From positions 1 to 35,689 of the forward strand of contig CANMML010000037.1 of assembly GCA_947499005.1 (NCBI GenBank): 35,689 bases of DNA, in the 5' to 3' direction. The notes under the pieces were generated by a model that was not told the DNA's origin, did no database searches, and saw only the letters and a program-made list of their open reading frames with translations. A program made the translations under genes and the position numbers. Origin of the DNA: an uncultured Aquimarina sp. (GTDB lineage Bacteria; Bacteroidota; Bacteroidia; Flavobacteriales; Flavobacteriaceae). Below are positions 23,685 to 31,262 of the stretch, one piece after another; the stretch's first letter is position 1, and each line of letters opens with the position of its first letter.

Positions 23685-24557
23685 TTAAAAGTCTTTAGGT
23701 AATGGCTTTACAAACAACACTTGTCCTTCAAAAATAGTATTACTATCAAGGCCATTTAATTCTTTTAATGCGTCTACTTCTAATTTATTTTTTCTTGCAA
23801 TGCTGTAAAGAGTGTCTCCTTTTTCTACAGTATATTTTCCGTTTGTGGAAACTATTTTTTTAGCTTGTCTTTCACTTTTACCTAGCACGATGGCGTCGTA
23901 TTTGTACAGTTTAAACTTTTCTACTAAGCGAATTAATTTTGAAGGATATTTGGGGTCAGTAGCATAGCCTGCTGCCTGTAATCCCTTTGCCCATCCTTTA
24001 TAATCGTCTTTAGGAAGTTTAAAAAGATTAAAATACCTACCTCGAGTACTTAAGAATATTGAATGATCCTGAAAAGAGAATTTCGCTAAGCTGTATTTTC
24101 TAAAGCACTCTCCCTTTTTGTCATCATCATGATATACTTTTTGTCCCTTCCAGTCATGACATTTTATACCAAAATGATTGTTCGATCTCATAGTGAGATC
24201 ACCAGTACCAGCACCAGATTCTAAAATTCCTTGAGCTAACGTTATGCTAGCAGGAATCTTATATTGACGCATTTGTTCCATCGCGATCTCTGCATATAAA
24301 TCGATATAATTAGCAATTTTTACAGTATAAGATCCGTACGTAGGAGCAGATTTTTTTGAGATTACTTTTTTTACACTCGATTTTTTTTGAGGAACTTTAG
24401 GTAATGTTTCCTTTGGAGTCGATGTTCGTTGAGGTGTTGTTTTCGTTTGAGCAACTTTTCGAACAGGTTTTTTGGGAGTGATGACGGTTTGTTTACTCTT
24501 GCATGAAAAAAATAAACTTAAAAGTATCGCTAGACCTGCGATTTTAGTGCTATTCAT
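23685..24557 (-). CDS. GH73 glucosaminidase lipoprotein with LysM domain
   Basis: A peptidoglycan hydrolase of 290 residues. The lipoprotein signal [19 protein letters not shown] has Cys19, followed by a basic Lys/Pro/Thr linker (about 22-72). The mannosyl-glycoprotein endo-beta-N-acetylglucosaminidase domain (about 80-220) contains [12 protein letters not shown] with the likely catalytic E113, and NNHFGIKC. A single LysM (about 241-285, [17 protein letters not shown]) binds peptidoglycan. It probably trims the cell wall from a membrane anchor. It overlaps the upstream dcyD-like gene by eight bases and precedes hemL by five. Confidence 0.92.
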   Translation of the reverse strand: MNSTKIAGLAILLSLFFSCKSKQTVITPKKPVRKVAQTKTTPQRTSTPKETLPKVPQKKSSVKKVISKKSAPTYGSYTVKIANYIDLYAEIAMEQMRQYKIPASITLAQGILESGAGTGDLTMRSNNHFGIKCHDWKGQKVYHDDDKKGECFRKYSLAKFSFQDHSIFLSTRGRYFNLFKLPKDDYKGWAKGLQAAGYATDPKYPSKLIRLVEKFKLYKYDAIVLGKSERQAKKIVSTNGKYTVEKGDTLYSIARKNKLEVDALKELNGLDSNTIFEGQVLFVKPLPKDF

Positions 24558-25488
24558 CTAGAAAATTTATCAGAGTTTCTTTTCGTTTTTTCAGACGCGC
24601 GTTTACACCATGAATGCCTTGTAAACCGCCTGTATGGATTGCTAAAATACGGCAATTTTTTGGAAAGCGTTTTGCTTTTATTTCTTCATAAATACCGAAA
24701 ATCATTTTACCTGTATAAATGGGATCCAGAGGGATGTGATGTTCTTTGTAAAAAGTATTTATAAATTGGACGAGTTCTGGAGTTACTTTAGCATATTTTC
24801 CAAAATGGTATTTTCGAATGAGTTGCCAATTGGTTTTTTTAGTGTGTTTTTCAATCTCAGTTTCTAGGTAATTTTCTTTTAGTGCAGGAAAACCAAGGAT
24901 TTGTTGTTGGTCATTAGAACTGTTTATAATTCCTGAAATTGTTCCACCTGTACCTACGGCGCAGCAAACATAATCATAGGTAGTATCTGTATGCGAAATT
25001 ATTTCTTCGCAACCTTTGATCGCCAATTGGTTCGTGCCGCCTTCTGGGATAAGGTAGTAATCACCAAATAGTTGCTCTAAGGATTTTAAAAATTCGGGAT
25101 TGTCTTTATTTCTATACGTTTCGCGATCAATGAAATGAAATATCATTCCATTATTTTTAGCATCTCGAAGTGTTTTGTTTTCTTGGAGTACAAGATCAAG
25201 GTTTTCTGCCAGTTCATCTCCTCGGATAACTCCGATGGTTTCGAAATTATATAGTGCTCCAGCAGCTGCCGTAGCCTGAATATGATTACTATAAGCCCCC
25301 CCAAAAGTCAGTAGTCTTTTCTTGTTTGACTTGTATGCTTCTTTTAAATTGAATTTCAGTTTCCTTAGTTTGTTTCCTGAAATTTCTGGGAATACCAAAT
25401 CATCCCTTTTTATGTAAAGTTGAACGCCGTGTTTATGTAAGAACGGATCATCAATATATTCGTTTTTAGCAGGAGGTAGTGAAAACAT
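24550..25488 (-). CDS. PLP-dependent D-cysteine desulfhydrase / ACC deaminase family protein
   Basis: A fold-type II PLP enzyme of 312 residues. The PLP lysine lies in SGNKLRKLKFN (K40), followed by LTFGGAYSNHIQATAAAG and the phosphate-binding loop VGTGGTISG. Members either degrade D-cysteine to pyruvate, sulfide and ammonia or deaminate 1-aminocyclopropane-1-carboxylate; motifs alone do not separate the two. ATG 25488 (MFSLPPAKNEYIDDPF) is chosen over an upstream start at 25527, whose 13 extra residues run into the divergent gene. It heads the operon with the GH73 lipoprotein and hemL. Confidence 0.85.
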   Translation of the reverse strand: MFSLPPAKNEYIDDPFLHKHGVQLYIKRDDLVFPEISGNKLRKLKFNLKEAYKSNKKRLLTFGGAYSNHIQATAAAGALYNFETIGVIRGDELAENLDLVLQENKTLRDAKNNGMIFHFIDRETYRNKDNPEFLKSLEQLFGDYYLIPEGGTNQLAIKGCEEIISHTDTTYDYVCCAVGTGGTISGIINSSNDQQQILGFPALKENYLETEIEKHTKKTNWQLIRKYHFGKYAKVTPELVQFINTFYKEHHIPLDPIYTGKMIFGIYEEIKAKRFPKNCRILAIHTGGLQGIHGVNARLKKRKETLINFLDE

Positions 25489-25501
25489 GATTGCAAGATA
25501 G

Positions 25502-25509
25502 TATTTTTG
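25502..25509 (+). promoter_or_regulatory. -7 element immediately before the DUF5522 gene
   Basis: TATTTTTG matches TAnnTTTG exactly and ends four bases before the ATG at 25514, so transcription would begin at or very near the start codon. The transcript may be leaderless. Confidence 0.4.
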
Positions 25510-25513
25510 CCGT

Positions 25514-25681
25514 ATGACATATTTCAAGAAACGAATTCCGATAGAGGATGGAGATTACTATTTGACTCCCGAAGGATACAAATGTTTTACCGAGCAATAT
25601 CACTTAAAAAGAGGGTATTGTTGTGAAAGTGGATGTAAGCATTGTCCTTATGGATTCAATAAAAAACCTGAAAAGAAATAG
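25514..25681 (+). CDS. DUF5522 family cysteine-rich mini-protein
   Basis: A 55-residue protein that reads MTYFKKRIPIEDGDYYLTPEG, then a cysteine-rich end RGYCCESGCKHCPYGF. Cys24 plus the C-C-x3-C-x2-C cluster could hold a metal or Fe-S centre. This matches the DUF5522 family of short proteins; the function is unknown. It is divergent from the dcyD-like gene with only 25 bases between the two start codons, so the promoters must overlap each other's coding regions. Confidence 0.85.
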   Translation: MTYFKKRIPIEDGDYYLTPEGYKCFTEQYHLKRGYCCESGCKHCPYGFNKKPEKK

Positions 25682-25683
25682 TT

Positions 25684-25706
25684 TTTTTTGAAATAATTTC
25701 AAAAAA
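25684..25706 (+). terminator. Palindrome after the DUF5522 gene
   Basis: TTTTTTGAAAT, a central A, then ATTTCAAAAAA: 11-base arms directly after the stop codon. Being A/T-flanked it could terminate on either strand, although the stem core is weak. Confidence 0.5.
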
Positions 25707-25769
25707 TCTTCGACAGAACTAGAAATTCTTTATATTATAAAGACCTCAATCCCAAAAAAACATTTCTTT

Positions 25770-27725
25770 ATGTCTAAATTATTAAGGTACCTCTTTTTAT
25801 TTTTTTCTGTGGTTTCTTGGAGTCAAGTGTGTTCAACACTTTTATATCCAGTATCATTAGAAGAGAAATGTCAATATGCTTCACTTATTGTTTATGGAGA
25901 GGTTACCTCGTCAGAAACGACATGGGATGATAAACACGATAATATCTACACGATTTCCACTTTAAAAGTTTATGAAAGTATAAAAGGGAATCCAATAGGA
26001 ACATTACAACTTGCTGTACAAGGAGGGCAAGTAGGTGATCGCATTCAAATGAATTCCAATACCCCAAGATTAGAAGAAGGGTCTGAGGGTGTTTTCTTTT
26101 TAAAACCTTCTTCGGCCATTTTTAATGATATAGAATCTACATACAAATTAGCAACATCGATCCAAGGTTTTATAAGGTTAGACACTTCTAACGGAACGTT
26201 GCATAGTGTTTTTGATCATTTTTCTTCAGTTGAAGAACTTAAGTCTAATATAGGTGCCCAAGTTACAACAGGATGGAAGCAAATACAATTAAGGCCTAAA
26301 ACGAGTAAATCGGTATTTCAAACTAATGAAACTCCTGTAATCACAAACTTCACTCCGGTATCAATTACAGCAGGAACTAAGAGTGTATTAACGATCAATG
26401 GTTCGGATTTTGGAGATAACCAAGGTGAAGTGGGGTTTAGAGATGCAGATGAGGGAGGAGCTGTTTTTAGAGATGCATTAGATGTACAGGTATTGAGTTG
26501 GTCGAATACACAGATTCAAGTAGAAGTCCCTTTTTTCGCTGGTAATGGAGGAATAAGGATAACGAATACTAGTGACGAGGCAGGTTTTAGTACTACACCT
26601 TTAGAGGTTTTATACTCTTTATCTAATTTTCAAACAGCCACAGCTGTGTTTCAGCCGTTTTTGAATAATAACAATGGTAATGGAGGGTACGATTATATTT
26701 ATCACGAAGAATTTGCAGCAAGTGATGCATTGCCCTTTTTTGAAGAGGCATTTGAATTTTGGAAATGTGAAACGGGTATAAATTTTACCTACTCGGGAAC
26801 GACAACAAATGATACAACTACCGATGACGGGGTAAGTGTTGTACGTTTTGATAATGGAGATGAATTAGAACCAGGTGTTTTAGGAGCTGTTATAGGTCGA
26901 GTAAATGGAACATGCCCATTCGATAATCTAGGATTAGTTTCTGAACAAGATTACATTTGGAATGATGATATCAATTGGCATTTTGGTGCAGGAGCTCCTA
27001 ATTTTAATCAAGTAGATTTTAAAACAGTAGCCTTACATGAGCATGGTCACGCACATCAATTAGGTCATGTAATTGATAATAATGCGGTGATGCATTTTAG
27101 CACAGGTTTTGGTCAAGTTAGATATGAATTGAGTAATAATGATCGAGATGCAGCGCAGTTTGCAATTAATAAATTTTTAGAAGGTTCGCTTTGTGGAGGT
27201 AGTTTAATGACAATTGTAGCAGACGAAGAAGCTCCAGAATTTAATGCGGAGACGTTGCCAGCAGATCAAGATAAAGAATTGAATACTAACGAGGTATATT
27301 TTCTCGAAGATTTTGTTGTTAGTGTTGAAGCAACGGATAATTGTGATGAAGAAATTACTTTTACACAGTCTCCAATTGAAGGGACAAGCCTTGGTGTAGG
27401 AGATCACATAATAACAATTACTGCAGTAGATAGTAACAATAACGAAACCCCTCATAACTTTACGATTACAGTTACGGATGCTGCATTATCTATTGAGGAA
27501 GTAAATGATCAATCTCCTATTCGAATTTTTCCAAATCCAGTAGTAGATGAACTTACTATCGAAGGAGTTTCAATCATTAAAGCGACCTTGATCGGAATTA
27601 ATGGTGCTAGCCTAATGCAGTTTTTTGAAAATACAATTGACATGAGTACTTATGCTACTGGAGTGTATTTTTTACGTATAGAAATAGAAGGAAGAGAATT
27701 TGTTCAAAAATTAATTAAAAACTAA
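25770..27725 (+). CDS. Secreted metzincin-like metalloprotease with IPT/TIG, HYR and T9SS sorting domains
   Basis: A 651-residue exported protein. Signal peptide (about 1-19, ending WSQ). A cysteine-containing N-terminal domain follows. An IPT/TIG-like Ig domain (about 188-282) starts PVITNFTPVSITAGTKSVLTING. The peptidase region (about 290-470) holds H423-E-H-G-H427-A-H-Q-L-G-H433, then AVMHF with a candidate Met-turn M441. The pattern is that of matrixin-type zinc proteases (HExxHxxGxxH), but the usual Gly at position 8 is Gln. A HYR-type domain (about 486-570) and a C-terminal type A sorting domain (about 583-651, IRIFPNPVVDELTI...GVYFLRI) point to T9SS export and surface attachment or release. 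Activity is likely but not certain. Confidence 0.85.
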   Translation: MSKLLRYLFLFFSVVSWSQVCSTLLYPVSLEEKCQYASLIVYGEVTSSETTWDDKHDNIYTISTLKVYESIKGNPIGTLQLAVQGGQVGDRIQMNSNTPRLEEGSEGVFFLKPSSAIFNDIESTYKLATSIQGFIRLDTSNGTLHSVFDHFSSVEELKSNIGAQVTTGWKQIQLRPKTSKSVFQTNETPVITNFTPVSITAGTKSVLTINGSDFGDNQGEVGFRDADEGGAVFRDALDVQVLSWSNTQIQVEVPFFAGNGGIRITNTSDEAGFSTTPLEVLYSLSNFQTATAVFQPFLNNNNGNGGYDYIYHEEFAASDALPFFEEAFEFWKCETGINFTYSGTTTNDTTTDDGVSVVRFDNGDELEPGVLGAVIGRVNGTCPFDNLGLVSEQDYIWNDDINWHFGAGAPNFNQVDFKTVALHEHGHAHQLGHVIDNNAVMHFSTGFGQVRYELSNNDRDAAQFAINKFLEGSLCGGSLMTIVADEEAPEFNAETLPADQDKELNTNEVYFLEDFVVSVEATDNCDEEITFTQSPIEGTSLGVGDHIITITAVDSNNNETPHNFTITVTDAALSIEEVNDQSPIRIFPNPVVDELTIEGVSIIKATLIGINGASLMQFFENTIDMSTYATGVYFLRIEIEGREFVQKLIKN

Positions 27726-27830
27726 GTTTTGAATACTTCCAATTAGTAATACTTTAATACATTTACTAACAAAAATTTCGCATATCTGCCGTTTCTTTTT
27801 CACTATTCTTTCGTTAAAAAAAGCAACCGT

Positions 27831-27840
27831 AACTTAGGCT
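27831..27840. repeat. Target site duplication, left
   Basis: AACTTAGGCT directly adjoins the left end of the IS4-family element and recurs exactly at 29272-29281. Confidence 0.9.
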
Positions 27841-27864
27841 CAATGTCATTAAGTTAAGCTTTTT

Positions 27865-29031
27865 CTATATTGCATCTCTTTGATTTTTAGTTACTTTTAA
27901 TTTGGTTGTAATTCTACGCCGTTTATTTCTTGGATTAGTTCTATCAGGTCTTATAGGAACTAAATTTTTTCTGAATAATATTTTTAACTCTGTGGTCATT
28001 CGATCAATATCTTTTTCTGAAAACAGAAGCGCTATAATTCGGTCTTTTAGAAATCCATAGCTTAAATTGTTATTTACTTTATATTCATACTTTCTGGATT
28101 GATTTTCGACGGCTATTTCTTCTTTTATATCATTGACGATTATAGATTGAATATTACTGACTAATATAGCAGCGTAAAAGTCTTGTAATATGGCTCTTTG
28201 TGAGTATCCTGTAAATAGTTCTACTTTTAATTTATTTTTCAATTCGTCATAAAACGTTTCTACTTTCCAACGTTTAAAATAAAGATCTTTAAAAATTTTT
28301 GAAGGATATTTTCTAGTGTTATGTAAAGAAGTAGCTAATATTTCTATCTCCCCTGAACTTAGTTCTACTCGTATTAACCTTACTTTTAGAGGGGCTGGTT
28401 TTTGTTCTCCTTTCTTCTTATATACGTATTTACAACTATTTATTTCGACTATCTGAGATGCTTTATTTGTTTCGATGAAATTTTTTACTGGATTTAGATC
28501 AGATTTTAAGCGCATTACAAAAGATATATTGCCTAAGGCTTTTAAAAAGTCATAAGAGAAGTAACCTCTATCAAAAATGACTAAATCATTAGTAGTACAC
28601 TTTGATAAATGTTTCAATGCAGTAGCTCTTTCATAAGTACTTCTTGGATTGATATTAGCATCTATTACTAATCGATTTCTAACATCATATAAAACAGAGA
28701 TTCTTGCCTGAATATTGGTATTTCCTGTCTGATTTCTAGCATAACCATATATTTTGGATAATTCTTTAGAAAAAGGAAGGTTTATGGTGGATCCATCTAC
28801 AGCAAGTAGTCTGTAGTCTTTCCACAGAGTAACACCTAATTCATTATCCGTGTAAAACTCTTCTACCAAAGTTTCAGACAAAGATTCAAAAACTAGTGGG
28901 TTTATTTTCTGTCTAGATTGTGTATAAGCACTGCTTGTGAACAGCTTCAATGGATATGTTGAAACTTCCCCAACTTTTTCTATAAAATTATGAATCTCAA
29001 TTGTTAGACTCTTTCTTAAAAAATTCAACAT
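27865..29031 (-). CDS. IS4-family DDE transposase (main open frame)
   Basis: 388 residues with the DDE catalytic residues and the IS4 signature: D79 in LLAVDGSTINLPF, D154 in VIFDRGYF, and Y251-x2-R254-x3-E258-x6-K265 in YFKRWKVETFYDELK. Length from this ATG is short for the family. The same frame continues open upstream for 46 more codons with a transposase-like sequence, so the true N-terminus is probably at 29170, cut off by a one-base shift (see the next entry). The catalytic domain is intact. Confidence 0.85.
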   Translation of the reverse strand: MLNFLRKSLTIEIHNFIEKVGEVSTYPLKLFTSSAYTQSRQKINPLVFESLSETLVEEFYTDNELGVTLWKDYRLLAVDGSTINLPFSKELSKIYGYARNQTGNTNIQARISVLYDVRNRLVIDANINPRSTYERATALKHLSKCTTNDLVIFDRGYFSYDFLKALGNISFVMRLKSDLNPVKNFIETNKASQIVEINSCKYVYKKKGEQKPAPLKVRLIRVELSSGEIEILATSLHNTRKYPSKIFKDLYFKRWKVETFYDELKNKLKVELFTGYSQRAILQDFYAAILVSNIQSIIVNDIKEEIAVENQSRKYEYKVNNNLSYGFLKDRIIALLFSEKDIDRMTTELKILFRKNLVPIRPDRTNPRNKRRRITTKLKVTKNQRDAI

Positions 29032-29170
29032 AAAAATCAGAGTATTCGGAAAAGTAAGTTTTCTATTTCGAATAAAGTCCTTTTCTGAAACTCTAAATTT
29101 AGCTTTCAGTTCTTCAGAGTATATTCTTCGAGATATAATTTTAAGAATTTCTTGGGAGTTTTTTTTGCAT
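29032..29170 (-). pseudogene. N-terminal part of the IS4 transposase, out of frame by an A8 run
   Basis: Read on the minus strand, ATG at 29170 is followed by C and eight A residues (T8 at 29159-29166). As written, the ATG frame gives MQKKLPRNS and stops. With seven A residues it would read MQKNSQEILKIISRRIYSEE... and on through KAKFRVSEKDFIRNRKLTF into the main frame at 29031, giving about 434 residues, normal for this family. Either a one-base expansion has inactivated the element, or polymerase slippage on the A run restores some full-length product. Confidence 0.7.
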
Positions 29171-29271
29171 AATAACTATCTGACTGATAGTATAATATAC
29201 GGAAAATACACATAAAAAACAACACAAAATACTGAAAATTAATTAAATAACATGTTAACTTAATGACATTG

Positions 29272-29281
29272 AACTTAGGCT
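29272..29281. repeat. Target site duplication, right
   Basis: AACTTAGGCT, identical to 27831-27840, directly after the right inverted repeat of the IS4-family element. Confidence 0.9.
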
Positions 29282-29317
29282 ATGCTTGATTTTTTTGCCT
29301 TAGACTAGTAAAAAATA

Positions 29318-29335
29318 ATCCGATAGCTATCGGAT
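29318..29335. repeat. Perfect 18-bp palindrome
   Basis: ATCCGATAGCTATCGGAT is fully self-complementary. It has the same ATAGCTAT core as the palindrome at 12231-12248. Probably a small dispersed intergenic element. Confidence 0.7.
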
Positions 29336-29373
29336 CAGCATATTAATACGAAATTCTTATCAGCAAATCGTAT

Positions 29374-29416
29374 AATAGGATGAAATTCCTTGCGAGACAA
29401 AGAATTTCATCCTATT
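29374..29416 (+). terminator. Strong hairpin between the IS and era
   Basis: A perfect 15-bp stem AATAGGATGAAATTC / GAATTTCATCCTATT with a 13-base loop, followed by GATTTTT on the plus strand. It may be the original terminator of the metalloprotease gene, now separated from it by the IS. On the minus strand it lies downstream of era but lacks a T run. Confidence 0.6.
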
Positions 29417-29432
29417 GATTTTTAAAACTCTT

Positions 29433-29456
29433 GATGAGATCCTGAAACAAATCCAG
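29433..29456 (-). repeat. Second copy of a REP-like sequence
   Basis: On the minus strand this reads CTGGATTTGTTTCAGGATCT followed by CATC. It resembles the left arm region at 11748-11770 (consensus ATTTrTTTCAGkATCTCAT). Confidence 0.5.
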
Positions 29457-29482
29457 TAGCTCTTCGGAGTCAGAATAGTGGA

Positions 29483-30364
29483 TTAATCTCTATAACCAAA
29501 GCGCTTTAGCTGACGGTCATTACTTCTCCAGTTTTTATTGACTTTGACAAAAAGTTCGATATGTACTTTTTTATCAAAGAATTTTTCGAGGTCCTTACGA
29601 GCCTCTTGTCCTACTCTTTTGATAGCAGATCCTTTATGTCCGATAATGATTCCCTTTTGGGTATCACGCTCGACCATAATAGTGGTTTGAATGCGTATGA
29701 TTTTTTCTTCCTCTTCAAAAGCATCGGTAATTACCTCTACAGCATAAGGAATTTCTTTTTTGTAGTGTAGTAGTATTTTTTCTCTTACCGTTTCGTTTAC
29801 AAAGAAACGTTCGGGTTTATCGGTTAATTGATCTTTAGGGTAGAATGGTGGAGAGTCAGGAAGTAACTCCATGATACGATTTAAAACTACCTGTGTATTA
29901 AAATTAGTTAATGCTGAAATAGGAAGTATTTCGGCATTCGGGACTTGTTCTGCCCAATAAGCAACGGCTTCTTCTAAAGCTTCTTGGTTAGAAACATCAA
30001 TTTTGTTAAGTAATAATAAAACAGGAGTCTTGGTATTGCAGATTTTCTTAAAGAAATCTTCGTCCTTCAATGCCTTTTCGCCAATTTCAACCATGTAGAT
30101 TAGCACATCTGCATCTTCAAAAGCCGATTTTACAAAATCCATCATTGAAGATTGTAGCTTGTAGGCGGGTTTGATGATACCTGGAGTATCCGAAAAAATG
30201 ATTTGACAATCTTCTGTATTTACAATTCCTAAAATACGGTGACGTGTAGTTTGAGCTTTCGATGTAATGATTGAAAGTTTTTCTCCGATCAAGGCATTCA
30301 TCAATGTTGACTTTCCTACATTAGGGTTACCTATAATATTTACAAATCCTGCTTTGTGACTCAT
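29483..30364 (-). CDS. era: GTPase Era
   Basis: An essential GTPase that helps mature the 3' end of 16S rRNA and assemble the 30S subunit. In 293 residues from MSHKAGFVNIIGNPNVGKST: G1 GNPNVGKS (12-19), G3 DTPG, G4 NKID, and a C-terminal KH domain with GIIIGHKGSAIKRVG. The ATG at 30364 is used; a longer frame from 30418 adds 18 residues foreign to the family. It ends near a hairpin and is divergent from an SDR gene. Confidence 0.97.
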   Translation of the reverse strand: MSHKAGFVNIIGNPNVGKSTLMNALIGEKLSIITSKAQTTRHRILGIVNTEDCQIIFSDTPGIIKPAYKLQSSMMDFVKSAFEDADVLIYMVEIGEKALKDEDFFKKICNTKTPVLLLLNKIDVSNQEALEEAVAYWAEQVPNAEILPISALTNFNTQVVLNRIMELLPDSPPFYPKDQLTDKPERFFVNETVREKILLHYKKEIPYAVEVITDAFEEEEKIIRIQTTIMVERDTQKGIIIGHKGSAIKRVGQEARKDLEKFFDKKVHIELFVKVNKNWRSNDRQLKRFGYRD

Positions 30365-30419
30365 TATTTGGGCTATGCTATTATCAATTATTAGTTGTCT
30401 GAACTTCCAACTCAGCATG

Positions 30420-30427
30420 CAAAGTTA
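30420..30427 (-). promoter_or_regulatory. Putative -7 element of the era promoter
   Basis: On the minus strand TAACTTTG matches TAnnTTTG exactly and gives a leader of about 50 bases to the ATG at 30364. This supports the shorter era start. Confidence 0.45.
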
Positions 30428-30455
30428 CCAATTTAAAAGTAGCTAGTATTTATAT

Positions 30456-30463
30456 TACATTTG
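30456..30463 (+). promoter_or_regulatory. Putative -7 element of the SDR gene, near-leaderless
   Basis: TACATTTG matches TAnnTTTG exactly and ends six bases before the ATG at 30470, so the message may begin at or next to the start codon. Confidence 0.4.
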
Positions 30464-30469
30464 ATAACT

Positions 30470-31150
30470 ATGAAGAAAGTAGTTATTACAGGAACCAGTA
30501 GAGGAATTGGTTACGAATTAGTAAAACAATTTGCTGCTGCCGGACACGAGGTGTTGGCTTTATCTAGGAATATGGAACCAATCGAGGCATTGGTTGATAA
30601 AAAAGTACATGGCTTTAAATTTGATATCACCAACCAGAAAGATATCGATAAGGTAGCTAATTATGTAAAGTCCTCTTTTGGCAAAATAGATATTTTGATT
30701 CATAATGCGGGATTGTTGATCGCAAAACCTTTAGGTGTGTTAACCGCAGATGATTTTAAGAAAGTCTATGATGTAAATGTTTTTGGTGTTGCCATGCTAA
30801 CTAAAGCATTAATTCCATTTATGAAGTTAGGTTCGCATGTAGTTACTGTAAGTAGTATTGGTGGAGTTCAAGGGAGTGTAAAGTTTCCTGGATTGGCTGC
30901 TTATAGTTCCAGTAAAGGGGCTGTAATTACGTTAAGCGAATTATTAGCTGAAGAATATAAAGAACAAGAAATCTCTTTTAATGTATTAGCATTAGGAGCA
31001 GTACAAACCGAAATGTTAGAAGAAGCTTTTCCTGGATATCAAGCAAATGTAAAACCTGGTGAGATGGCAAGTTATATTAAAGAATTTGCGTTGACGGGAG
31101 CTCAGTTTTATAATGGGAAAGTTTTACCAGTAGCGAATTCTACACCGTAA
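30470..31150 (+). CDS. SDR family oxidoreductase
   Basis: A 226-residue NAD(P)-dependent short-chain dehydrogenase/reductase. T7-G-T-S-R-G-I-G14 binds the dinucleotide, HNAG (78-81) follows, TVSSIGG holds the catalytic serine, and Y145-S-S-S-K149 is the active site. ATG 30470 is preferred to an upstream in-frame TTG at 30461, which lies in the -7 element. It is shorter than the SDR at 17500 and not a close copy of it. The substrate is unknown. It is divergent from era and followed by a strong terminator. Confidence 0.9.
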   Translation: MKKVVITGTSRGIGYELVKQFAAAGHEVLALSRNMEPIEALVDKKVHGFKFDITNQKDIDKVANYVKSSFGKIDILIHNAGLLIAKPLGVLTADDFKKVYDVNVFGVAMLTKALIPFMKLGSHVVTVSSIGGVQGSVKFPGLAAYSSSKGAVITLSELLAEEYKEQEISFNVLALGAVQTEMLEEAFPGYQANVKPGEMASYIKEFALTGAQFYNGKVLPVANSTP

Positions 31151-31171
31151 GATATAATTCTGAAATTATAA

Positions 31172-31208
31172 AAAGCGGTAATTGACACTAGAATTACCGC
31201 TTTATTTT
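31172..31208. terminator. Bidirectional terminator between the SDR and the two-module surface gene
   Basis: A perfect 12-bp stem AAAGCGGTAATT / AATTACCGCTTT with an 8-base loop. ATTTT follows on the plus strand and TTTTT on the minus strand, serving both converging genes. Confidence 0.88.
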
Positions 31209-31262
31209 ACATCATGCCACCTCCTTCCCAAGGAGAGTGGGATGATATAAACTCAACAAAAA

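Larger units (their letters stand above)
27841..29271 (-). mobile_element. Complete IS4-family insertion sequence, 1431 bp
   Basis: The ends are perfect 17-bp inverted repeats: CAATGTCATTAAGTTAA at 27841-27857 and its complement at 29255-29271. They are bounded by an exact 10-bp target duplication, AACTTAGGCT. One transposase gene fills it on the minus strand. Identical repeats and duplication indicate a recent insertion, into the space between the metalloprotease gene and era; no gene is disrupted. IS4-group elements typically make duplications of about this size. Confidence 0.93.

Noticed and set aside
27841..29271. Passenger gene in the IS4-family element
   Set aside because: The transposase and its N-terminal part fill the element, leaving no room for another gene.
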